A program made the translations under genes and the position numbers. A DNA stretch of 46,245 bases from Streptomyces sparsogenes (GTDB lineage: Bacteria; Actinomycetota; Actinomycetes; Streptomycetales; Streptomycetaceae), in contig NZ_MAXF01000012.1 in the NCBI RefSeq assembly GCF_001704635.1, positions 1-46,245 on the forward strand. Reading direction: 5' to 3'. Each line of letters starts with the position of its first letter. Position 1 is the stretch's first letter. Below are positions 8,127-15,073 of this stretch, piece after piece. Below the pieces are notes generated by a model. The model saw only the letters and a program-made list of their open reading frames with translations. It had not been told where the DNA came from and made no database searches.

Positions 8127-8993
8127 CTATGGGTGGCCGTGGCGGCCGGTGAGCCGCCTGGCGTCCGCCAGATGCGCCCCCAGCCGCTTCTGGATGCGCA
8201 CGGTCGCCTCGTCCAGGGCCGCGCGGGTCCGCCGGCCGCTGCCGTCGCCCGCCTCGAAGGGGTCGCCGAAGACCACGTCGATCCGGCTGCGCAGCGGCGG
8301 CAGCCCCGGCACCAGCCGGCCGCGCCGCCGCTTCTTTTCGGCTGCGCCTGCCTCCGGGGCGCCATAGCCCCTGTCGACGGTCGACCACGCGGCGGTAGCC
8401 GCATATTGATCGGAGCCTCGGCCACTCGTACCTCGCGGCCTCCGCGCGCTCTCCCTTTCGACAGGGTCGCGCCCCTTCGGCGCGGCGGCGGTGCCCAGCA
8501 CCGCGACGGGCACGATCGGGGCGCCCGACCGTACGGCGAAGTAGGCGAGCCCGGCGCGCAGCGAGGCGAAGTCGCCCTCGCCGCGGGTGCCCTCGGGGAA
8601 GATCCCCAGCACCCCGCCGCGCTCCAGCACGCCCAGGGCGTCCGTGATCGCCGCCCGGTCGGCGCTCGCCCGGTCCACCTTCAACTGCCCGATCCCGCGC
8701 AGGAACGGGTCCAGCGGACCGACGAACGCCTCCTTCTTGACCAGGAAGTGCACCGGCCGCGGCGAGGTGCCGATCAGCATCGGGCCGTCGAGGTTGTGGG
8801 AGTGGTTCCCGGCGAGGATGACGGGCCCGGAGGCCGGAATCCGCCAGGCGCCCAGCACCCGCGGCCGCCACAGCCCGTACATCAGGCCGATGCCGATCCG
8901 GCGGCCGACCGCGGCGCCGCCCGCGCTGGGCAGCGCGTCGGGGGCCTTGGTGGTCGCGCCGGCCTTGGTGGTCTCGTTGGTGCTCAAGGTCAC
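8127..8993 (-). CDS. 1-acyl-glycerol-3-phosphate acyltransferase family protein with an in-frame insertion
   Basis: A 288-residue PlsC-like enzyme expected to transfer an acyl chain to lysophosphatidate at the inner face of the membrane. The catalytic H-x4-D motif is at residues 64-69 (NHSHNLDG) and the FPEGTRG substrate motif at 132-138. The GTG start overlaps the cmk stop by 4 bases. Oddity: between VPVAVLGT (to ~168) and the conserved RLVPGLPPLRS (from ~226) lies an Arg/Gly/Ala-rich stretch of roughly 45 residues (173-213 exactly match a DNA element with inverted-repeat ends, 8356-8475) that I do not remember in relatives. It keeps frame and falls after the catalytic motifs, so the enzyme may still work. 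Family sure, activity less so. Confidence 0.9.
   Translation of the reverse strand: MTLSTNETTKAGATTKAPDALPSAGGAAVGRRIGIGLMYGLWRPRVLGAWRIPASGPVILAGNHSHNLDGPMLIGTSPRPVHFLVKKEAFVGPLDPFLRGIGQLKVDRASADRAAITDALGVLERGGVLGIFPEGTRGEGDFASLRAGLAYFAVRSGAPIVPVAVLGTAAAPKGRDPVERESARRPRGTSGRGSDQYAATAAWSTVDRGYGAPEAGAAEKKRRRGRLVPGLPPLRSRIDVVFGDPFEAGDGSGRRTRAALDEATVRIQKRLGAHLADARRLTGRHGHP
8356..8475. repeat. 120-bp palindromic element inserted in frame in the acyltransferase gene
   Basis: The ends are imperfect inverted repeats: ggggcgccatagcccctgtc... (8356-8377) against tcgacagggtcgcgcccc (8458-8475), sharing 7 and 9 pairing bases around a small bulge. Inside are two more hairpins: gcggc-ggta-gccgc (8389-8402) and cgcgg-cct-ccgcg (8434-8446). 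The length is 40 codons exactly and the reading frame stays open. The internal ATATGCGGC...GCCGCGTGG segment resembles a dispersed repeat that I recall from Streptomyces intergenic regions; that link is from memory only. Confidence 0.6.
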
Positions 8994-9691
8994 GCGGACC
9001 GCTTCTCCTCGACGAGGGTGACCACGCACTCGATGACCTGCTCCAGGGTCAGCTCGGTGGTGTCCACCTCGATCGCGTCGTCCGCCTTGGCGAGCGGCGA
9101 GGTCTTGCGACCCGAGTCGGCGGCGTCCCGCTTGGCCAGCGCGGCCTGCGTGGCGGCCAGGTCCGCGGCGTCCTTGCCCCTCAGCTCCCCGCTGCGGCGG
9201 GCCGCCCGCGCCTCGGCCGAGGCGGTCAGGAAGATCTTGACGTCGGCGTCCGGCAGCACGGTGGTGCCGATGTCCCGGCCCTCCACGACGATGCCGCGCG
9301 GCGCCTCGGTCGCGATGGTCCGCTGCAGCTCGGTGATCCGCGCCCGCACCTCGGGGACCGCGCTGACCGCGCTGACCTTGGAGGTGACCTCCTGGGTGCG
9401 GATCGGGCCGGAGACGTCCACGCCGTCCACGGTGATGGTGGGGTTCGCCGGGTCGGTGCCGGAGACGATGCCGGGCTTGCCCGCGGCGTCGGCCACGGCC
9501 GTGGCGTCCTCGACGTCGATGCCGTTGTTCACCATCCACCAGGTGATCGCCCGGTACTGCGCGCCGGTGTCGAGGTAGCCGAGGCCGAGCTTGGCCGCGA
9601 CGGCCTTGGAGGTGCTGGACTTGCCCGTGCCTGCGGGGCCGTCGATCGCGACAATCACTGCTGCCGGGGCGGTCCGGGCGGCGGTTTCCAC
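8990..9691 (-). CDS. cmk: Cytidylate kinase
   Basis: A 233-residue P-loop kinase that phosphorylates CMP/dCMP to CDP/dCDP with ATP in the cytosol. The P-loop GPAGTGKSS is at residues 18-26. The substrate part follows (GLGYLDTGAQYRAIT), then the conserved VVEGRDIGTTVLPDADVKIFL and the Arg-rich lid (TASAEARAARR). I chose GTG 9691, preceded by AAAGGTG, because it gives the normal Cmk length; an upstream frame extends to 9754 without family similarity. It lies 67 bases after the prephenate dehydrogenase and overlaps the acyltransferase by 4 bases, a conserved actinobacterial arrangement. Confidence 0.96.
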   Translation of the reverse strand: METAARTAPAAVIVAIDGPAGTGKSSTSKAVAAKLGLGYLDTGAQYRAITWWMVNNGIDVEDATAVADAAGKPGIVSGTDPANPTITVDGVDVSGPIRTQEVTSKVSAVSAVPEVRARITELQRTIATEAPRGIVVEGRDIGTTVLPDADVKIFLTASAEARAARRSGELRGKDAADLAATQAALAKRDAADSGRKTSPLAKADDAIEVDTTELTLEQVIECVVTLVEEKRSA

Positions 9692-9758
9692 GGTGACAGA
9701 CACCTTTCTGGTACACGGGCTATTTTCGCGGGCCCCCCTTCGAGAGCCTCGCACAAGG

Positions 9759-10856
9759 TTACTGCCGGATCGACCAACCTTTTTCTCTGAGGGCGGCCGT
9801 CAGGCCGGGCGCGGCCTGGGGTTCGACGAAGAGCTGGATCAGGCCGGACTGCTGACCGGTCGCGTGCTCGATCCGCACGTCCTCGATGTTGACCCCGGCA
9901 CGGCCGGCGTCGGCGAAGATGCGGGCCAGCTCGCCGGGCTGGTCGCCGATGAGCACCGCCACCGTCTCGTACGCGGCCGGGGCCGCGCCGTGCTTGCCCG
10001 GGACCCGCTCGCGGCCCGCGTTGCCGCGCCGCAGCACGTCCTCGATGCCCTGGGCGCCGTCGCCACGCTTGTCCTCGTCGGCCGACTGCAGCGCGCGCAG
10101 CGACCGCACCGTCTCGTCGAGGTCGGCGGCCACCGCGGCGAGGATGTCGGCCACCGGGCCCGGGTTGGCGGAGAGGATGTCGACCCACATGCCGGGGTCG
10201 GAGGCGGCGATCCGGGTCACATCGCGGATGCCCTGCCCGCACAGCCGCACCGCCGCCTCGTCCGCGTCCTCCAGCCGCGCCGCGACCATGCTGGAGAGCA
10301 GCTGCGGGGTGTGCGAGACCAGCGCGACGGCCCGGTCGTGGGCGTCCGCGTCCATCACCACGGGCACCGCCCGGCACAGCGCGACCAGCTCCAGCGCCAG
10401 GTTGAGCACCTCGGTGTCGGTGGCGGCGCCGGCGGCACTGGTCGGCGTGAGCACCCACGGCCGCCCCTCGAACAGGTCCGCCGTCCCGGCCAGCGGCCCC
10501 GAGCGCTCGGCGCCCGCCATGGGGTGGGTGCCGATGTAGCGGGTCAGGTCGCAGCCGAGGGCCTCCAGCTCGCGGCGCGGGCCGCCCTTGACGCTGGCGA
10601 CGTCCAGGAAGCCGCGCGCGGCGCCGCGCGCGATCGCCTCGGCGACGGTCCGGGCCACATGGGCGGGCGGCACGGCCACCACCGCCAGGTCGACCGGCCC
10701 CTCCGGCTCCTGTACCGACCCGGCGCCGAGGGCCGCCGCCGTACGGGCCCGGTCCGGGTCGTGGTCGCTGAGGTGCACCCGCACCCCGCGGCCCGCCAGG
10801 GCGAGCGCCACGGAGGTGCCGATCAGGCCGGTGCCGATGACGAGGGCGGTTCTCAC
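9759..10856 (-). CDS. tyrA: Prephenate dehydrogenase with C-terminal ACT domain
   Basis: A 365-residue NAD-dependent enzyme that oxidatively decarboxylates prephenate to 4-hydroxyphenylpyruvate in tyrosine synthesis. A Rossmann fold starts at the N-terminus (VIGTGLIGTS, Gly-rich loop at 8-13). The catalytic region shows SVKGGPRREL, the substrate-binding GTHPMAGAERSG and the histidine motif VSHTPQLLSS. From about residue 292 an ACT domain (YETVAVLIGDQPGELARIF) suggests allosteric feedback, presumably by tyrosine. The GTG start overlaps the stop of the chorismate mutase by 4 bases, so the two consecutive pathway enzymes are translationally coupled. Confidence 0.95.
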   Translation of the reverse strand: MRTALVIGTGLIGTSVALALAGRGVRVHLSDHDPDRARTAAALGAGSVQEPEGPVDLAVVAVPPAHVARTVAEAIARGAARGFLDVASVKGGPRRELEALGCDLTRYIGTHPMAGAERSGPLAGTADLFEGRPWVLTPTSAAGAATDTEVLNLALELVALCRAVPVVMDADAHDRAVALVSHTPQLLSSMVAARLEDADEAAVRLCGQGIRDVTRIAASDPGMWVDILSANPGPVADILAAVAADLDETVRSLRALQSADEDKRGDGAQGIEDVLRRGNAGRERVPGKHGAAPAAYETVAVLIGDQPGELARIFADAGRAGVNIEDVRIEHATGQQSGLIQLFVEPQAAPGLTAALREKGWSIRQ

Positions 10857-11215
10857 TGGGCGATGTCCTTACGGAGGGCCGCGGCGGCGCCGAGGTAGAC
10901 GTGGGCGACGTCGGACTTGGCCAGGTCGGTCTCGACGTGCGCCAGGATGCGCACCACCCTCGGCATGGCCCCGGCGATGTCGAGCTCCTGCGCGCAGATC
11001 AGCGGCACGTCGGTGATGCCGAGCTTGCGGGCCGCGACGGCGGGGAAGTCGCTGTGCAGGTCGGGGGTGGCCGTGAACCAGACGCTGATCAGGTCGTCCG
11101 GGGTCAGGCTGTTGCGCTCCAGGATGGCGGTGAGCAGCGCGGAGACCTGCTCGTGCATGTGGCGCGGCTCGTCCCGCTCCAGCTGGACGGCCCCGCGGAC
11201 CGCTCGTACCGCCAC
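10853..11215 (-). CDS. aroH: Chorismate mutase, AroH class
   Basis: A 120-residue trimeric AroH-type chorismate mutase that converts chorismate to prephenate, feeding the overlapping prephenate dehydrogenase. The opening VAVRAVRGAVQLERDE carries the active-site arginine of this family. The segments LISVWFTATPDLHSDFPAVAAR and DVPLICAQELDIAGAMPRVVR follow the Bacillus AroH pattern. GTG 11215 is preceded by GGAGGGAGAGGG and gives exactly the usual length; a longer upstream frame has no family similarity. It is the first gene of a short operon aroH-tyrA, probably continuing into cmk-plsC-der. Confidence 0.95.
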   Translation of the reverse strand: MAVRAVRGAVQLERDEPRHMHEQVSALLTAILERNSLTPDDLISVWFTATPDLHSDFPAVAARKLGITDVPLICAQELDIAGAMPRVVRILAHVETDLAKSDVAHVYLGAAAALRKDIAQ

Positions 11216-11240
11216 GTCCCTCTCCCTCCGGCTTCGTCCA

Positions 11241-11258
11241 GGGCCGGGGGCCCGGCCC
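11241..11258 (-). terminator. GC-rich hairpin between the pseudouridine synthase and chorismate mutase genes
   Basis: gggccggg (11241-11248) pairs perfectly with cccggccc (11251-11258) in the 208-bp gap. It lies past the rluB-type stop and before the aroH start. It could end the parA-to-rluB transcript or act in the aroH leader. There is no U-tract. Confidence 0.35.
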
Positions 11259-11345
11259 CCGTCGTCCCCCGTCAGCCTATCGAGGGCGGGCGGCCGGACC
11301 GCGGCCGCGACCACCCTGCGGACAACCGCCGTCCTCCGCCGTCAT

Positions 11346-11397
11346 CCGTCCCGAGCCTCACCGAGCCGTCCCGAGCCTTACCGAGCCGTCCTGAGCG
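11346..11397. repeat. 20-bp tandem repeat, about 2.6 copies
   Basis: The unit ccgtcccgagcctcaccgag (11346-11365) is repeated with one change at 11366-11385, followed by a partial copy to about 11397. It lies in the intergenic gap upstream of the chorismate mutase operon, just beyond the pseudouridine synthase stop. Probably a VNTR-type repeat. Confidence 0.6.
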
Positions 11398-11423
11398 TCC
11401 CGACCCGCCGTCGTCCGTCGCGG

Positions 11424-12473
11424 TCAGAGATCGACCTCGCGCATCAGCATGCCGACCTCCGTGTTGGTCAGCCGCCGCAGCCAGCCGGACTTCTGGTCGC
11501 CCAGCGCGATCGGGCCGAAGGCCGTGCGCACCAGCTTGTCGACCGGGAAGCCGGCCTCGGCGAGCATGCGCCGCACGATGTGCTTGCGGCCCTCGTGCAG
11601 GCTCACCTCGACCAGGTAGTTCTTGCCGGTGTTCTGCACGACCCGGAAGTGGTCGGCGCGGGCGTAGCCGTCCTCGAGCGGGATGCCGTCCTTGAGCCGC
11701 TTGCCGAGGTCGCGCGGGAGGGGGCCCTGGATCGCGGCGAGGTAGGTCTTGGTGACGCCGTAGCGGGGGTGGGTGAGGCGGTGGGCCAGCTCGCCGTGGT
11801 TGGTGAGCAGGATGATGCCCTCGGTCTCGGTGTCGAGGCGGCCGACGTGGAAGAGCCGGGTCTCGCGGTTGGTGACGTAGTCGCCCAGGCACTGGCGGCC
11901 GTCCGGGTCCTCCATGGTGGAGACGACGCCCGCCGGCTTGTTCAGCGCGAAGAAGAGGTACGACTGGGTGGCGACGGTCAGCCCGTCCACCTTGATCTCG
12001 TCCTTCTCCGGGTCGACGCGCAGCCCCTGCTCCGTGACGATCCTGCCGTTGACCTCGACGCGGGCCTGGTCGATGAGCTCCTCGCAGGCGCGGCGCGAGC
12101 CCAGGCCGGCGCGGGCGAGGACCTTCTGCAGCCGCTCGCCCTCCTGCTCGGCCCCGGGGAACGTCTTGGGCAGCTTGACCCGCGGCTTGTCGTGCCGGGC
12201 GCGGTTGCGCTCCTCGATCTGGGCCTCGTACTCGCGCGGGCGGGCCGGTGCGGCGGGCTTGCGGCCGCCGCCGCCCTTGGCGCCGGACTTCGGCCCGCCG
12301 CTCCCCTGGCCACCCCTCTTCGGGCCGCCGGGCTGGCCGCCGCCCACGTCGTAGCGGCGCTCCTCGGGGCGGGGACGGCCCGCGCGCTTCTGCTTGTCGT
12401 CGCGCCCGTTGCCCGCGCCCCGGTAGTTCTGCCGACCGCCGGTGCCCCTGCTGTTCCTGCCGCTGCTTCGCAT
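11424..12473 (-). CDS. rluB: rRNA pseudouridine synthase, RsuA/RluB family
   Basis: A 349-residue enzyme expected to isomerise a uridine in 23S rRNA to pseudouridine. About residues 1-95 are a Gly/Arg/Lys-rich, disordered and basic extension that may help RNA binding. An S4 RNA-binding domain follows at about 112-165 (ERLQKVLARAGLGSRRACEE). The catalytic domain has the hallmark GRLDTETEG at 211-219 with catalytic Asp214, then YGVTKTYLA and the C-terminal EGRKHIVRRMLA motif. ATG 12473 shares one base with the scpB stop (TGATG); a TTG just upstream is less likely. Association of RluB with scpAB is also known in Firmicutes. Confidence 0.93.
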   Translation of the reverse strand: MRSSGRNSRGTGGRQNYRGAGNGRDDKQKRAGRPRPEERRYDVGGGQPGGPKRGGQGSGGPKSGAKGGGGRKPAAPARPREYEAQIEERNRARHDKPRVKLPKTFPGAEQEGERLQKVLARAGLGSRRACEELIDQARVEVNGRIVTEQGLRVDPEKDEIKVDGLTVATQSYLFFALNKPAGVVSTMEDPDGRQCLGDYVTNRETRLFHVGRLDTETEGIILLTNHGELAHRLTHPRYGVTKTYLAAIQGPLPRDLGKRLKDGIPLEDGYARADHFRVVQNTGKNYLVEVSLHEGRKHIVRRMLAEAGFPVDKLVRTAFGPIALGDQKSGWLRRLTNTEVGMLMREVDL

Positions 12474-13195
12474 CAAGTTTCCGTCTGAGAGTGGCCGTTG
12501 TCGCGGCCGTTGTCGTCGCTGTCGTCGTTGCTGTCGGTGCCTGCGTTGCCGTCGTCGTCCGGGTCCGGTGCGTCCGGGTCGAAGGACGGCAGCCCTTCCT
12601 GGGACTCGCCCTCGACCGCGTCCGCCTCCGGGAGGAACGGGGCGAGCTCGGGAAGCTCGTCCAGGTCGCGCAGGCCCATCCGTTCCAGGAAGTAATTCGT
12701 CGTCCTGTACAGGATCGCACCTGTCTCGGGTTCCGTTCCCGCCTCCTCCACCAGACCGCGCTGCAGGAGGGTCCGCATCACGCCGTCGCAGTTCACGCCG
12801 CGTACGGCCGAGACACGGGAACGGCTGACCGGCTGACGGTACGCGACCACGGCGAGGGTTTCCAAAGCGGCCTGGGTGAGCCGGGCCTGCTGGCCGTCCA
12901 GGACGAAGCGCTCGACGGCCGCGGCGTAGGCGGGGCTGGTGTAGAAGCGCCAGCCGCCCGCGACCAGCCGCAGCTCGAAACCGCGGCCCTGCGCTTCGTA
13001 CTCGTCCGCCAGCTCGCGCAGCGCGCTCCGGACGGCCCGGCGCGGCCGGTCCAGGATCTTGGCCAGGTGATCCTCGGTGGCCGGCTCGTCGACGACCATG
13101 AGGACCGCCTCCAGGGCGGGCTTGAGGTCCAGCTCGGCGAGGTCCGCGGTCCCGGCCGGGGCCTCGGCGGTGCGGGATGGCTGCTGCTCGCTCAC
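12473..13195 (-). CDS. scpB: Segregation and condensation protein ScpB
   Basis: A 240-residue kite-family subunit of the SMC-ScpA-ScpB condensin complex. Two winged-helix domains are visible, ~residues 20-95 (LKPALEAVLMVVDEPATEDHL, then RAVRSALRELADEYEAQGRG) and ~115-190 (LTQAALETLAVVAYRQPVSR, then YRTTNYFLERMGL). The last 50 residues are acidic and Asp/Asn-rich and probably disordered. The GTG start overlaps the scpA stop by 4 bases, so the two subunits are translationally coupled, which suits their fixed stoichiometry. The partner smc gene is not in the window. Confidence 0.95.
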   Translation of the reverse strand: MSEQQPSRTAEAPAGTADLAELDLKPALEAVLMVVDEPATEDHLAKILDRPRRAVRSALRELADEYEAQGRGFELRLVAGGWRFYTSPAYAAAVERFVLDGQQARLTQAALETLAVVAYRQPVSRSRVSAVRGVNCDGVMRTLLQRGLVEEAGTEPETGAILYRTTNYFLERMGLRDLDELPELAPFLPEADAVEGESQEGLPSFDPDAPDPDDDGNAGTDSNDDSDDNGRDNGHSQTET

Positions 13196-14418
13196 GTCTC
13201 TGCCTCCTCCTTCTCCTCCGTGTGGGGCCGCGGCTTCCGTTCCCGCCCGTCCTGCTGCTCTTCCTGGTCGAACTCGTCGGTGACCCGGGGCTGCCGGTCC
13301 TCCGCGCCCGTCCAGCGCACCATGAGGGAACCCAGCGCCTCCTCCTGGTCCAGCCGCACCGCGCGCTCCCGGTAGAGCTCCAGCAGGGCCAGGAACCGCG
13401 CGACGACGGTCAGCACGTCGGGGGCGTCCTCGGTCAGCGTGGTGAAGCTCGCCTCCCCCAGCTCGCGCAGCCGCGCCACCACGACCTCCGCCTGCTCGCG
13501 CACGCTGACCAGCGGGGCGTGGATGTGGTCGACGTACACCTGCGGCTTCGGCTTGGGCTGCATCGCCTTCACGGCCAGCTTCGCGAACCCCTCCGCGCCG
13601 ATGCTGATGACGACCTCGGGCAGGAGGTCCGCGTGGTGCGGCTCCAGGCCCACCGTACGGGGGTAGCGGCGGGACTCGGCGATCAGCCGGTCATTGAGGA
13701 TGTCGGCGACGCGTTTGAACGCGCGGTACTGCAGAAGCCGCGCGAAGAGCAGGTCGCGGGCCTCCAGCAGGGCCAGGTCGGCCTCGTCCTCGACCTCGGC
13801 GGCGGGCAGCAGCCGCGCGGCCTTGAGATCGAGCAGGGTCGCGGCGACGACCAGGAACTCGGTGGTCTGGTCGAGGTCCCAGTCCGGCCCCATGGCCCGG
13901 ATGTGCGCCATGAACTCGTCGGTGACCTTGGAGAGGGCGACCTCGGTGACGTCGAGCTTGTGCTTGGAGATCAGCTGAAGCAGCAGGTCGAAGGGGCCCT
14001 CGAAGTTCGCCAGCCGGACGGTGAACGTGCCCTGGCCCTCCGGGGTCTCTCCGCCCCCTTCCCCCTTGGACTCCGGCCCGGCGTCCGGGGCCGGCGCGGG
14101 AGCGGGCTCCGGCCCGGTGTCCCTCGGCTCCACGGCCGGGGCCGGCGCGGGAGCGGGCTCGGGCTCGGGCTCGGCGCGGTCGGCCACCTCGTGGGCCACC
14201 TCGCGGTCGGCCGCCGCGTGGGCCGCCTCGTGGTCGGCCGTCTCGCGGTCGGCCGCCTCGTGGGCCACCTCGCGGTCGGCCGTCTCGTGGTCGGGGGGCG
14301 TGGGGCCCGGGGGCCGTTCGCCCGGCGTGCCCGTCGCGCGCGGCCCCGTGCCGGGGCCCCGGCCGAGGGTGCGGCGGGGTGGGCGAGGGGGCTGGGCGGG
14401 GGTGGGGTTCGTGGGCAT
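13192..14418 (-). CDS. scpA: Segregation and condensation protein ScpA with a long repetitive N-terminal extension
   Basis: The 408-residue kleisin of the condensin complex, bridging SMC heads and binding ScpB. The conserved kleisin part starts at about residue 131 (FTVRLANFEGPFDLLLQLIS, then LDLKAARLLP) and ends in the C-terminal winged helix (LTVVARFLALLELYRERAV). The first 130 residues are unusual: a Pro-rich start, then 43-81 with a seven-residue period of Ala/Asp/Arg/Glu/His (ADREVAHEAADRETAD), then Glu-Pro and Ala-Pro repeats. Other bacterial ScpA proteins are about 250 residues. The extension may be a helical spacer or a disordered arm. Coupled to scpB by a 4-bp overlap. Confidence 0.95.
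   Translation of the reverse strand: MPTNPTPAQPPRPPRRTLGRGPGTGPRATGTPGERPPGPTPPDHETADREVAHEAADRETADHEAAHAAADREVAHEVADRAEPEPEPAPAPAPAVEPRDTGPEPAPAPAPDAGPESKGEGGGETPEGQGTFTVRLANFEGPFDLLLQLISKHKLDVTEVALSKVTDEFMAHIRAMGPDWDLDQTTEFLVVAATLLDLKAARLLPAAEVEDEADLALLEARDLLFARLLQYRAFKRVADILNDRLIAESRRYPRTVGLEPHHADLLPEVVISIGAEGFAKLAVKAMQPKPKPQVYVDHIHAPLVSVREQAEVVVARLRELGEASFTTLTEDAPDVLTVVARFLALLELYRERAVRLDQEEALGSLMVRWTGAEDRQPRVTDEFDQEEQQDGRERKPRPHTEEKEEAET
14176..14292. repeat. 21-bp-period coding repeat in scpA
   Basis: This segment encodes ScpA residues 43-81. On the plus strand, copies of a tcggccgcctcgtgggccacctcgcg-like unit recur with a period near 21 bases. They encode degenerate heptads built from Ala, Asp, Arg, Glu and His. 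The neighbouring Glu-Pro/Ala-Pro stretch (14085-14175) is also simple sequence. Confidence 0.65.
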
Positions 14419-14488
14419 CGCGGTCCAGGGAGCGGGGGTCGGGCGGCGCGGCAGCCCGGTTGAGCGGGCAGGCTATCGCCCGACCCCG

Positions 14489-15073
14489 TCAGCGACCGCG
14501 CAGGCGGCGCACCAGGATGCTCGCGTCGCCGCGCGACTCCAGGTCGGCGAGGACGACCGCGACCGCCTCGCGGACGATCCGCCCGCGGTCGACGGCGAGA
14601 CCGTGTTCGCCGCGCAGCACCAGCCGCGCGTGCTCGAGGTCCATCAGCTCCTCGGCGGAGACATAGACCGTGATCTTCTCGTCGTGGCGCTCGCGGCCGC
14701 TGGGGCGGCGGTTGGCCGCGCGGCCGCGGCGGCGGGCCGGGCCCGCCTGGGCGGGCGCGGCCGGGCCGTCCTGCGGCTGGCGGGTGCCGCGCCGCTCCCC
14801 GCCGCCGGCCGGGCGGCGGTCGCCGACGGGGTCCGGGCGGGTGCCGGCCTCCCGGCCGCTGTGCTCAGCCGTCCCGGGCTGCTCCGCGCCCTCCGTGGCC
14901 CGCCGCTCCCCCGGGCCGCCCTCGGCCCCGTCGGGGGCTGTGTCGGGGTCGGCCGCCGGGGCGGGGACCCGGGCCTCGCCGCCCGTCTGGCGGCGGGAGG
15001 ACGCGGGAGAGGACGACTGGAGCGCCGTGCCTCCGGTGGTGCGGAACAGTTCGTCGGCTCCCGGCAGACTCAC
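14489..15073 (-). CDS. Small protein with ribbon-helix-helix-like C-terminus, coupled to ParA
   Basis: About 194 residues. The first ~130 are a disordered Pro/Gly/Arg/Glu-rich region with basic patches (ARRRGRAANRR). The last ~65 look folded: KITVYVSAEELMDLEHARLV, then GRIVREAVAVVLADLE. A beta-strand followed by two helices is the pattern of ribbon-helix-helix DNA-binding proteins such as the ParG/Omega centromere binders of plasmid ParA systems. The chosen GTG (15073) overlaps the parA stop by 4 bases; another GTG lies at 15085. Position directly after a parA and before scpA suggests a DNA-binding or ParA-stimulating partner. The role is inferred and the fold assignment is tentative. Confidence 0.7.
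   Translation of the reverse strand: MSLPGADELFRTTGGTALQSSSPASSRRQTGGEARVPAPAADPDTAPDGAEGGPGERRATEGAEQPGTAEHSGREAGTRPDPVGDRRPAGGGERRGTRQPQDGPAAPAQAGPARRRGRAANRRPSGRERHDEKITVYVSAEELMDLEHARLVLRGEHGLAVDRGRIVREAVAVVLADLESRGDASILVRRLRGR

Noticed and set aside
6798..9578. 926-codon open frame on the plus strand opposite der, acyltransferase and cmk
   Set aside because: Antisense shadow of high-GC genes; no recognisable domain, and the opposite strand carries three well-conserved enzymes.
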